Notes under the pieces: generated by a model
What the model was told of the DNA's origin: nothing
The model's database searches: none
The model's input: only the letters and a program-made list of their open reading frames with translations
Position numbers and translations under genes: made by a program
In this document: piece after piece, positions 10,835-21,433 of the stretch
How the letters are laid out: every line of letters starts with the position of its first letter
How positions within the stretch are numbered: position 1 is the first letter of the stretch
Assembly: GCA_004352715.1 (NCBI GenBank)
Contig: SCFE01000050.1
Coordinates: 873,379 to 923,898, forward strand
Source: Hofstenia miamia
Taxonomy: Eukaryota > Xenacoelomorpha > Acoela
Reading direction: 5' to 3'
Length of the DNA stretch: 50,520 nt

Positions 10835-11905
10835 ATGGATCCAACCAAGCTATCTATCATCATGACTCTGGTCTTACTTGAACTTAAAGCAGCTGCCTGT
10901 TTACCTGTTCTCACTACAATTCATTATCTGAGTGAACCCAGCAATTCAATCCAGATCCCAGTTGTAAATGAGAATACTCATGGGCACCTGAGTCCACAAG
11001 TATGTGACACGCTATCTGCTCTTTTGCACCAGCACCATGACCTATTTAATTATGGATCTATTAGTGTTGGAAAGGCCATTGGGGAACAATATCCTATTGA
11101 AACCAAGAGTGATCACCCCATTTGGTTGCCAGTTTGAAAGGTACCTGAGAATTTACCAGCCCAGTACAAACAGATCTTCAGTGATCTCATTGAGAGCAGG
11201 ATCATTCAGAACAGCAAATTTCCATATGCAGTACCCATGGTATTTATCCGCCAAGGTGAGAAGTACCACCTCTGCTTTGACTTTCAACATCTAAACAATA
11301 TCACCATAAAGGATGCATATCCACTACCTCACATTGAGGATCTTCTATATGATGCCAGCAAGTACAGTTTGTTCTCATGCTTAGATCTCTGTAAAGCCTA
11401 TTGGCAGATACCTATGAAGCCTGCCAACATCCTGAAAACTGCTTTTATTACACTGTATGTCCTTTTTGATTGGAAATACATTGCCTTCAGGCTTTGTAAT
11501 GCTCTGGCTACTTTTCAGTTTTACTTCGCGCATGTACTACTGAGTGGGCCAACATTCTCTAACCTAGGATCACAGTGTATATGGATGATATTCTCATTGC
11601 TGGACACACATTCTCTGATCATCTAGATAACTTGGGTCACACTCTTAAGATCGTGTACAACTCTGGTCTCCAGGTCAATGGAAATAAGTGTTCACTCATT
11701 TTGCCATGAGTTACCTTCTTGGGTAGGGTGATCAAACCTAGAAAGATCTCAATTAAAAATGATGTGAAAGACCATCTTGATTGCATTGAGACTCTACACT
11801 CTCATAAGGACGTCCAATGCTTGATGGGCTTTCTAAATTACTATGGCTCATTTATTCCCAAACTAGCCAATTGAATTAAACACATATCTAATTTGCTCTG
11901 CAAGA
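10835..11905 (+). pseudogene. pol: Reverse transcriptase pseudogene, subfamily I
   Basis: RT copies the genomic RNA into DNA. A linker ending 'SISVGKAIGEQ' (II has 'ISVGKAVGE') leads into the RT fingers. The sequence 'CFDFQHLNNITIKDAYPLPHIEDLL', shown here in two parts as CFDFQHLNNIT and KDAYPLPHIEDLL, is followed by 'SCLDLCKAYWQIPM'. The catalytic motif YMDD lies at 11578-11589. A TGA at 11135 interrupts the N-terminal part. A frameshift at about 11530-11570 separates the fingers from the YMDD, and further stops lie near 11707 and 11873. The thumb block 'MGFLNYYGSFIPKLAN' ends the domain. The whole aligns with subfamily II RT. Confidence 0.9.
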
Positions 11906-12420
11906 ATACCAAGTTCTGTTGGACCTGGGCTGAACAGGAGGAGCTGGATGCTGTGAAGCAAGAACTAAGATGGATCCCAAGTTTGAATATGCCTGAATAC
12001 GCCAAGGAATTTATCATTGATTGTCACTCAACCTCTGTTGCCATCAGTGGTGTTCTAAGTCAGATGATCAATGGTCAGGAAAGCCCAGTGCAGTATTTTT
12101 GCCAGAAGCTCCAAAATGCTGAGCTAAATTACAGAGCAATGAAATCCAAGATGCAAGTGCTCGTCAAGAGTCTGAAGAAGTTTTGATTCTTCATATTAGG
12201 TCATCATTTTGTTGTGCACACTGATAACTCTGCTCTCACATGGCTAAAGAAATTCTCTGGCAACAAGTTGAACATTGTTGACTGATGGTTAGAATATCTA
12301 AATGAGTTCACCTTAACAATCACCCACTGTCCAGGGAGATTACATCTATGCAGATTACTTTACTGCTCTACCAAGTTATGAGAGATACCTGCAGAAGCCA
12401 CCTGGTGAGAAAACTCCTTT
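11906..12420 (+). pseudogene. pol: RNase H pseudogene, subfamily I
   Basis: It aligns with the intact-looking RNase H of copy B: 'EFIIDCHSTSVAISGVLSQ' against 'EFILDCDASNVAIGACLGQ', and 'HTDNSALTWLKKFSG' against 'RTDNSGLAWLKKFSG'. Of the catalytic acids, the Asp in the first motif is changed to His (DCH for DCD), while the TDNS Asp remains. A TGA at 12184 and another near 12283 break the frame. This domain would degrade the RNA strand of the RNA-DNA hybrid. Confidence 0.8.
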
Positions 12421-13571
12421 CAGGTTTATCCCAGCATGTGATTATGAGCTCCTTCCTGACATTAATGCAAATCAGAATGGGAAAGCAATCCTCCCCATTA
12501 TGGTGAAGGAGGAGATCTCAGAGAAAGAAATTGCTACCCATCATCTACACAATAAAGTTTTATTGGAAAGCATCTACAAAGTAGAACCCTAATCATGCTA
12601 TGAGTGACATTGCCAAGAGGTATTTCCAACATTATCACTGGAAAGTCACTGAGGCTGGACTTCTTTACACACATAGCCAAAACAATCATCTGGCAATTCT
12701 GGAATACTTCAAGAGGGATCTTGTTGAGAAGATTCACAAACACAGTCACCTTGGAATTATCCAGACTGAGCAAACTTTTAATGCTCAATACTTTACAATA
12801 GTTATAAGAGCTACCATTCAAGATGTCATATATAAGTGTGAAGCATTCCTGCTTCAGGGAGCCGGGCATTTCCTGGAACAGAGAACTGAGCTCCATAGTC
12901 GGGTCACCAACAGAGAAGACCATATGGACAAAAGAGCCAATGAAGTAGTCCATATGGACATAGAGAAATTGTCAAGAGATGAAGAAGGATTTCAGTATCT
13001 TTTGTTCTTGATAGACCATTTTACAAAATATGTGAGACTTATTCCACTCAAAAACACTACAGCCAAAGCCATTGGAGAAAAGATTGTGAATGAATGTATT
13101 TTCAAACTCAAACCTATGGAAAGAAATTGGAGACAAGTCATAGAGGCAGTGGAATTCTTTTATAACACAGCCATTCACTCTACCACCAAAGTGAGCCCTT
13201 TCAAGGCTATGTTTGGCCATGAGGTGAGTACGCCATTATCTATCATGTTTCCAGATTACAATGAACCAACCTTTGAGAATTTTGTGAACCAGATGCTACA
13301 GGAATTCCAGGATGTGCACCTCTCTATCTGCTGGAACACCAACCAGTCAGTTATTTGCCAGAAGAGGAACTTTGATAAGAAGTTGTACTGTGAACCACAT
13401 AAGCAAGGAGATTCTGTATTTGCTTATTTTCCTCGCCAGGTTACTGATGCCAATCAAGTATGAAAACTTGCCACTAATTGGCAAGGACCTTTTACTATAA
13501 CAAAAGTATTAGATCATCATTGGTACTTACTATATAATGGTAAAGTCACCCATTTTCAGCAACTTAGATGA
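12421..13571 (+). pseudogene. pol: Integrase pseudogene with core deletion, subfamily I
   Basis: The main frame runs 12600-13463. The HHCC zinc-binding part keeps 'KIHKHSHLGIIQTEQTFNA', but the second Cys of the CxxC pair is lost (CEAF for CNTC). The first catalytic Asp is in 'VVHMDIEKLSRDEEG'. Compared with subfamily II, about 60 codons are deleted near 13112, removing the second Asp ('SDRGVQF') and the catalytic Glu. After 'EFFYNTAIHSTTKVSPFKAMFG' and a TGA at 13461, the same frame resumes with 'NWQGPFTITKVL', a GPY/F-type C-terminal module, and ends in 'HFQQLR' plus TGA at 13569. 12421-12600 is degraded RNase H-integrase connection. Confidence 0.85.
13569..13571 (+). promoter_or_regulatory. 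Conserved TGA between pol and ORF3 (candidate readthrough site)
   Basis: The codons are CTT AGA TGA ACT ATT. Subfamily II copy B has CTA AAA TGA GCA ACG at the homologous place. In both, the frame after the TGA continues with similar protein ('NKEFSLIDEG' against 'NAEFKIIQVDD'). A stop at the same codon in diverged elements, with conserved in-frame sequence beyond, suggests that ORF3 is made as a UGA readthrough extension of Pol. The alternative is reinitiation or a separate subgenomic RNA. Confidence 0.5.
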
Positions 13572-16500
13572 ACTATTAAGGATATACATAATGCAGTCAT
13601 CAACAATAATAAAGAGTTTTCCCTCATTGATGAAGGTGTAAATTAGATTGAATATTATGATAACCTCACCAAATGTGACGAAGACGAACTTACACAGTTC
13701 AAGTATGATAGTAACCTCAGTAGTAGTAGCAACACTATAGCTACTACTCAGATTCTGCCTAAAAGAAAAGCTAGAAATCAGAGATAAGAGTAAGATCGAA
13801 AAAGAGTTGATTAAAAAATATTATAATCAATTAGTTGCTATGAATAGATTAATTTGTAAAATGCAACCAAGAATAAAATATGTGTGCAATGATGAATGAA
13901 CCTGTTGATACGACAAATTTTGACAAAACGATGCTTACATTATTAGATTGCAGCACCTCATCAAAGTGAGAGTGTCCAGTAGAGGACTCCAGTAGAAGCA
14001 GCCACTACTACAAGGGGAGACAACTATCTGAGCAGGAGCAGACCTTGGATGACTATGCACAGAGACAACTCTCTGTGTGGGACTCTGAGGACCTTAGAGT
14101 GCCTTTTGCCCAATTGACTAACATAACCCTGTCCCATGTTGACTTGAAGCCCTCTCCTAGTCCCAGTCCTTCCTCCCATGATTCAACTAGCTTTAGATCC
14201 TAAAAAGCAGAGGAACATAAAGCAAAGACATCTAAGGTTGGCAATGAGATTCTGCATTCATACTTCATAGCTACTCAGAAAGCAGTTCATTTAGTTTGAG
14301 ACAATCAGAAGAAACCAAAAATAAGTTATGATGGACTTTCAACACCAAGGATCTAACTTGTTCCATCAATGTTATCCCCTTCATCATTGACACAAAGCAT
14401 AGACCCAAGATCAATGCTATTATTTGTTATGACTACAAAATGTTAGCTGGCATGGTGTGACCCTATTGTTGAAGTACTATCCACACCATGTTTGGCAAAG
14501 ACTTCAACCTGTCCCACTTGTGCCAACTTTTGAACAGCAAGGAGAAAATTAAGAAATTTGAATGCATCAACATTGACTTTGACAACCTGTTGATTGTTTA
14601 CTTCTTCCATGTCAACAAGGTGACTCACCCAAAGATAATGGAAAAGATCAAAATCACATATTGACTCACTAAGGTGGAGAGGATATGTTTAGTCATGTTC
14701 TTAAAGGAGGAGTACCAAGATAATATCCTAGATGAAGTTGAGAGCTTACACTTCTGTATGGAAAACTTTACAGTTTTATGTAGAACCTCCTACAGGCCCA
14801 TGAGCATGTACAACACTCATATAATTTCTGCCGCAAAGATTGTTTATACAAACCTGCTCTTGTGTAAAAAGATCCCAACGCACCATCTTATGGTCAACAC
14901 TTGTCTCATCATTGACGCATGTATTCAAGCTCAGTCTCTGGAGTTGATTAACATCAGCTTGCCTGGCCTCTCCACCATATCTGATCTCCACATCAGTTTC
15001 ACCTTCTCACAGAGTGCAGCCATAGTGCAGGAAATCAATGAAGTGTGGACAAACTTAAAAGCAGATCACAGTCCAGAAACAGAGTGGCCTAAAATCAACA
15101 TCTGTAGCCTGACTTCACAGTATCACTGATCCATCAAAAGAACATTAGCCAAGTTACATCTATCTCATGATACACAAGACTGCCAAAACTTTTCTGAGAA
15201 GAGTTTCTCTGAGAAATTTGCACCAGCAATCCAATCACATGGAGCTATGTGGGTTCTAGCAGCTTTTCTCACTGTTGATCCTCACCTTCAGCTATCTTTG
15301 GATAAACCCACTCAAGAGAAACTCACAAAGCAGTGTCCTCACAAAGTTGCTAATGGTCCTGCCACCTGGAAAGTGAAAAACAGGCTGCTCCACTCTTGTT
15401 CATTACCTGCCTCTCCAGGGAAGTTGAAAAAAGCAATGGAACGTTTTGAGAAGTTTTATGCTCACCTCATTGGATCAAGTGAACCCCTTGGTCACCTCCT
15501 GCAACAAATGATTGTAAACCCTTTAGGAGTCACCTTTTCCAACTTAAACATCTTTTCAGATACACTCAAGAAATATATTTGGGGAGCCACCACAGAGACT
15601 AAATTTCCTTCTCTCAACTCAGAATATGCACCCCTGTGCACCAGCCAGCTTATGCACCACAAGTATGGGTCAACAAAGCAATTTATTGAGATTGTTGGTC
15701 ATTATAATGTCCAGTCACACACAGAGATGTTGTTTAACCTGGAGCGCCTTAACTACCCAGAGTGTGGATACAGCCACCTCACAAAAACACAGAGGCAAGC
15801 AACTAAGGATGGTGAGATCATCCCTATCACTGTTTTGGGACAAATAATGAAGACACCAGAGCAATTCTATTGTGAGGAAGACCTTTTATCCTCGTCAGAT
15901 ATTGAGGTCTTGCCAGCAATGAAAGCCCTGATCAAAGCTGTTAACCTAGAGAAATTTTCTGGAGTCACAGTCTCTTTAAAGCTCACGCCAGCTTGGTCCC
16001 TTACTGATAATGAACAAATTCTAACTATCAAGCACCACTCTGAAGAATTTGCTGAGAAACCAGCAATTGTTGATAGAGTTGTCAAGCCTAATAACAACAA
16101 TGACATACTAGGTCTTATGAAATGGTGTCTTACCAAGATGCTCACTAAGGAAGAGTTGGTCCTCCTACTATTGCCAGGGCAACAACTTCCCCTGGATGTA
16201 GAGTGCACCACAGCCTGCCTATGCCTATATATGCCTCAGATTGAACACTTATGGAACCCATGGACTAGTGCTTTTTGGGAATCCATTTGAGAAGCCAAAA
16301 TCAACTATCCTGTCACTATTGGAAAAGCCTCCCTCTGGAGCAAGTCAAGTTTTGCCCAATTGGAAGACAACATTGAGAAAAACAATTTCCTCTGTATTCC
16401 ACCTCCCTGCCTGATGATGCTGCTGATCCTGCCATCCTGGAGAGTCTGCTGTGGAAGAAAAAAGGTTTTTGTCCACCTCACCAATCATATTAATTACATA

Positions 16501-17240
16501 TCAACTGCTGCTGAGATCTACAAGGCAATGCAAACAAAAGAGTATAAGGAGACCCATGACGCACTGCTGGAAGGTGGAAATCCTGAATGTGTTTACATCA
16601 ATGGGAAGCTAACAATCAAGGACATCTTTCAAAAAGGGCAGCACATTTCTACCCAACTAGAAAAGATCCACAGGACCATCAACTCCCTTGATCCTTGTGT
16701 CATAATTTTGTTCCAGGCAGGAGGTGATCTCATGTAGACAAATAAAGCTGAGATGATCACCTAATACTACGATGTTACCATGTGCATTGAAATCATTACC
16801 ATGTTACATGCCATCATCACAGATCCCAAGGAGATGACACTACAGCAGGTGAATAAGTACTGTTCACTCTCTGTTGACCACGCCACATGTATGGGATCCC
16901 TCTGAGAAGTTTTTCTCCATTTTTACCATGATACTAGGATCAGCGCTGAAGACGCACACACCCCTTACACTGATGCCTTAATGACACTTCTCATTGCCCT
17001 CAAGGGCCTCTGTCTGTACAAACATTTCTATGACACCTTCACCTGGAGGTTGAACGTATTATGACGCAACTGTCCCATTAGTTCTAGGCTACCAGAGGCA
17101 GTGAAACCTTCACTCAGTGGGAGGCAGTTATGCAAGTCACTCAGCAACCCTGGTATGCAGAGGTTTCATCCTGGGATGATAGGCTGGCCAAGGAAATGGT
17201 TGAAGAAGCCCAAAAGCTGTTGTGTGGTCCTACTGTCTAA
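13572..17240 (+). pseudogene. ORF3, large post-integrase ORF of unknown function, subfamily I
   Basis: I do not recognise this protein. From 13572 the pol frame continues with an acidic stretch and a basic patch ('LPKRKARNQR'). From about 13970 another frame carries 'DDYAQRQLSVWDSEDLRV' and then 'KVGNEILHSYFIATQKA', which aligns with 'KVGKERIHPYFIAN' of subfamily II. From 14674 to 16737 a single frame holds, broken only by TGA at 15127 and 16288. It aligns with subfamily II over blocks such as 'RFEKFYAHLIG', 'KKYIWGATTETK', 'KAVNLEKFSG' and 'YYDVTMCIEIITM'. The C-terminal 'WDDRLAKEMVEEAQKLL' ends at TAA 17238, about 30 bp before the PPT. There is no signal peptide, transmembrane helix or envelope-like cysteine pattern. 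It is charged and mixed alpha/beta. Confidence 0.8.
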
Positions 17241-17267
17241 CTGTTACCACAACCTTAACCATGCATT

Positions 17268-17274
17268 GGGGGTG
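17268..17274 (+). other. Polypurine tract, subfamily I
   Basis: GGGGGTG lies directly against the TGTAGAG start of the 3' LTR, where plus-strand DNA synthesis is expected to be primed. It is short and has one T, perhaps through decay. Confidence 0.55.
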
Positions 17275-17875
17275 TGTAGAGTCACTCAGGGCCCTTATTT
17301 ATTTTATTTTTCAATTATTGGCACTCTCTAATGAATTTGGTGCTATTTACTATCATTGATTTAGTGATTTTTGTTAATTTGCAGTTTTTTGAAATTAGTT
17401 TTCAAATTTAGTGTAATTGTCCCCTTGATTAGAGAATACATGTGATTGCTCATTTAATTTGTGAGGGAAAAAAGTGAATTTCTTGTAAAATGGTAAATAT
17501 TTACCTTTTTTCTGTATAAAATAGGGAACTTACTGTTATCAATCACCAAATAAATCTCATTCTCACTGGATATCATTTGCTTTATTATTTTGTACATATA
17601 ACTCACTCATTGACAGATGTGAGCCCATATTGTGGTCGCTTTATGGCTACATATAGGCATAGGAAATAAAAGAACTTCACTCTTGATCAATTGTACATGC
17701 ACATAACATCACACTATGGCTTCAGTGAGATGCCATGTAAATTGGTCACTAGCTGAAATGCCTTCTTGGAAATGGTATAGGTTATTTTTTCTACAGTGAA
17801 ATTGGCCAACTACTAATCTTCATTTGTTTTGTTAGAGTATGGGATGCTCTCGCCAATGGTAATTCTTCACAACCT
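17275..17875 (+). repeat. 3' LTR, subfamily I, internally deleted and truncated
   Basis: It begins TGTAGAGTCACTC and follows the 5' LTR closely, but about 100 bp are missing near 17594 and about 170 bp near 17715. It stops at 'cacaacct' before the single N at 17876, so the last 40 or so bases are absent. The other side of the N is a different LTR family in the opposite orientation. Confidence 0.85.
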
Positions 17876-17876
17876 N

Positions 17877-18487
17877 CCGAAGGTCACCATAAGAAACAAT
17901 GAGCAACTTGTTGTGACTATTAAATAATCTATATGTAATAGAAGATAAGGATACGATTTAAATAACCATCTAAATGTAAGTAATATTAAATCACTGATCA
18001 TAAGATAACATAATAACTGACTGAAGTTCATCAATAGGGAAGTGAACATGTAAAACATAATAGTTGCAATCATAATAACAGGCAAGCAATGACAAGTAGG
18101 AAAGCTATAATGGAAGCATATTTATAGCACTTGGTAATAAACAACTAAATACTCAACTAGTACCTGTTAATCACTTCTTGCTTACAGCCTCAACTAGTAC
18201 CTGTTAATCACTTCTTGCTTACAGTTTTCCCTTGTTTAATATTTCTGCTATGATTACGCAATGTCAGCGTTAATTTGACTATGCTGTTTGACCATCTATC
18301 GTTTTGTCAAATACTGTTGAGCATAATTTAAATCTAATTGCACAAAATGTTTTACAAAATGGAATAATCAATCCTATCATGTGTTTACATTTTAATCATT
18401 ATAATCATTATAAATATTTTTAGTCTTTGTTTCGTTCATCTTTCCTCTCATCTTGACCACACATGATAGTTGATGGATTATGTCACA
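17877..18487 (-). repeat. 3' LTR of copy A, truncated
   Basis: On the minus strand it begins TGTGACATAATCC and aligns with the other subfamily II LTRs. About 240 bp are missing near 18113, and the last part (about 540 bp, including the TTCTACA end) is lost at the N at 17876. A 36-bp tandem duplication starting 'ctcaactagtacctg' lies at about 18153-18224; the other copies have one unit. Confidence 0.85.
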
Positions 18488-18497
18488 CTCCCCCTCC
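18488..18497 (-). other. Polypurine tract of copy A
   Basis: On the minus strand GGAGGGGGAG sits directly before the LTR start TGTGACA. It is a clean all-purine tract and fixes the LTR boundary. Confidence 0.8.
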
Positions 18498-18504
18498 AGC
18501 ATAG

Positions 18505-21430
18505 CTAATTAAGGATGACCACTCGCTCTCCATGTACCATTTCTGCTGCCTTCTTATTAATATCATTTGCTTCTTTCATCTCCCAGCTAGTTTTCTCATA
18601 CAACTCTTCTTTAGTAATTTTCAATATGACATCCTTCTTGGTAGTTAACATCTTTTTATGTCTGAGAAATGATGGGTTCTTCAGAGACTTTGATATTGTG
18701 CACATGCTTCGCAGTTCATTAAGCTTCTCATTGAATATTTCATAATGTTTCTGATATAGTTTCATTCCTTTTATCACTATCATTAATGTCATGATTGCGT
18801 TGATTCTACTCATATGTGCTAGATCGGGATGAATTGTTGTGTTTGGATAAAAGAATTCATATGTTGATCTTAATGACATCAATATCAACACTTCATCGTA
18901 GAAAGCACTTATATTTTCTATCACTTCTTCTTCAATGATGTTTTTAGGTTTGTTCTTTCCCAGTCTCACCATAGTAATAATCTCTACCCTTTGCATTACA
19001 TCGTAATATTGATATTGTGAGCTCCACAGTTCTCCCCACACAATGTCGTTGATTCCTGAAAACAGTATTACTGTTTGTGTGGATCGCTTTTCAATTTCTT
19101 TTCAGACTTTCTGGATCTGCTTGTATATCGGTTCTCCTTTGTTGTAAAGATCATATGGTGTTACTTGTCCTTCAATGAAGATTTGCTCCTTGTTATTGTT
19201 TTTCAATAGTATCTCTTTAGATTTTCTATATTGTTCATCATTAACGATTTTTTCTGCTGCTTGTCAATTGTTGACATACATACTTTCTTCATGCCACATT
19301 GCTTTGGCTGCCTTTTTGTCCTTTAATCTCCATGTTGGTAATAACATTGGTATGAAGATTGTTGGCAGCGGCATACATTTCAAAATCATTGTCATAGTTT
19401 TTTCTTCTATAGCTTTATATGTCCCTTGCATATCTGCAGTCGTTGCCATCCCAAATGTAGCCAGGTAATTGTTCTTGGATTTCTTAATGTTCTCCCAAAA
19501 GGTGTCTGTTAATCCATTTTTCATCAAACTTTGCGCTGTTTCAGGTTTTATTACCATTTTTGAGGTGATACATTCAATGTCTACTACTATTTGGTTTTGA
19601 GGCTGCAACATTTCATCAATTTCCTGCCTTGTAAATGCCTCCATGCACAATAGTTTAATTAACGATTTCGTTTCTCATTCATAGACATCACTAAATATCC
19701 TCTGCACTATGTTGTTTGTACATTCTCTTCGGACTGTAATTTCTACCAGTAGTCTCTCATCATCAGTATCTACCCAGGACAGCTCACTGGGTTCTTGTTC
19801 GCCCACTTTTCTAAGTTAACCTTATTGATTACTCTTTGAGTGTTGGGAGTTAGTGTGATATTTGTGGATTGCAATAACCTTTCTTCACTCTCCATTTCTT
19901 CTTTGCTTTTGCTAACCATTTCAATGATTTCAATGGGACAATTTTTTCCTTCTTTTTGCATTGTCTCTGATCACTTTATGATTTTGGTGTATGCACATTG
20001 GGGGTAATCCTTTAAATATTTTCTTATTTCTCGTGTAATTACCTCATGTACTCTCTTTTCTTTCACCAATTTGATTGTTTGTAGAGTCTCTGCGTGTTCT
20101 CTTCTCATTAGGTTCTGTGTTGTCAGCCATGGTTGACACTTGAGTGCTCGTAATTTTGTGTTAGAAGTTGCACCCCACATATACTTCTTGGTTTCATCTG
20201 TCAGTATATCAATTTCACTCAGACAAATGCCTGTTTTATTTGCGAGTTCTATTACACTTGGTCTTCCCAACGTATGTTGTTGCATTAATAATCGTGTGAA
20301 GTGCTTTTCAAACCTTTGTTGTACCTTCTTCATGGGGGATAGAGGTAATACTTCAACGTTTTGCAGCAGCCATTGTTTAATATTTGTGGGAATCAGTGCA
20401 ACAGCTATTTCGTATTTCTTTTGTCTGGCTAGTTGTCATCGCTCTTTCCTCATCATGGGCAGTACTAGTTTCTCGTTACTTGTTAGTGCAATTGCTAGTA
20501 TCCATATCACAGTTCTTGCTCTGATTTCCGGTGCGTTAATTTCCTAGAACATTTGCATTTTAAAATTTCGTTTGGCCTCCATCTCATATGCACATTTAAC
20601 TTCATACAACACAGCTTCTATGCTTTTGTGGTATTTCTTTGTTGGTGATCTTATGTCAATCATTAGCCATTCTTCTTGGGTTTGTCAGCTTTAATTTCTG
20701 ACCATACCCTTGCTATTTTCTCTAAATGTTCGGGCGTTTGATTTAAACTACATTTTAGAAATATGTTTCCAGTTTCTTCTAAATTTTCGGTTATCCTTAG
20801 CAACTCCATCGTCCTTGTCTGGTAGTACATATCAATCACGATCTTTGGTTCTACCATAATTCTTTCTGCCAGAGCCATTTCATTGATCTGTAGATCCATC
20901 CTTATGAGCTCAGATATTTTAAGTGTTCCACTGTTCACTGTAAAGAGGTTGTCTAATTTTATTTGCATTTCTTTTATGAATTTCGGAAGTTCCTCTTCTT
21001 TTTGTGTGACAACAATTATTACTCTTGTCTTATATTTCTTGGCTACTTTTAGCGTCTCTTCTATGTTGGACTGAAGCTTCTTTGATGTCACTTCGCTGTC
21101 TTTCACAAAGTATACCACCATTAAATGTTTTTTATCCAAATTCACCTGTTCACATTCTGCTATAATTTTTTCTCTATTTTTCATTAATTTCTGCACGTCT
21201 TTTAATGTGAATTGTTCATCAAACGTAATGTGTACTGTACTCTTAAAATACGGTCTGTTGAATTGCCCTTTCATTTCTGCTGTGTATGCTATTATCATAT
21301 TGCATGTAGGACAATTCTTTTTGTCGATCACTATCAGGATTGCATAGCCTTTGTTTTCTTTTGTGGATGTACTGCCCTTTATTAATCTTTTCGTCTCTGG
21401 TGATAAATTGTCGTATGAGTTATATCTCAT
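18505..21430 (-). pseudogene. ORF3 main part, subfamily II copy A
   Basis: The product is not a family I recognise. Going down the minus strand from the ATG at 21430 there is an alpha/beta region with alternating hydrophobic strands ('YAILIVIDKKN', 'HLMVVYFVKD', 'TRVIIVVTQKEEEL') to about 20660. A helical block follows with 'RFEKHFTRLL' and 'KKYMWGATSNTKL' (20333-19971), then 'INKVNLEKW' (about 19790) and 'MEAFTRQEIDEMLQPQNQIV' (about 19650). Next is 'VILFSGINDIVWGE' at about 19029-19070, then a C-terminal helical part ending 'AAEMVHGERVVILN' with TAG at 18505, right before the PPT. Stops and frameshifts break it at about 20660, 20530, 20440, 19970, 19770, 19675 and 19100. No membrane or envelope features are seen. 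Confidence 0.8.
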
Positions 21431-21433
21431 CTT

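Larger units (their letters stand above)
7085..17875 (+). mobile_element. Near full-length Ty3/gypsy-like retroelement, subfamily I, with third ORF
   Basis: The order is 5' LTR, PBS, leader, gag, protease, RT, RNase H, integrase, ORF3, PPT, 3' LTR. That domain order, with integrase after RNase H, is typical of Ty3/gypsy rather than Ty1/copia. A large extra ORF follows integrase. The copy is dead: there are several in-frame stops, at least two frameshifts, loss of the gag zinc knuckle, and a deletion through the integrase core. The 3' LTR carries internal deletions and is cut by an assembly join. Its coding DNA is visibly less AT-rich than subfamily II, although the proteins are homologous throughout. 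Confidence 0.9.
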
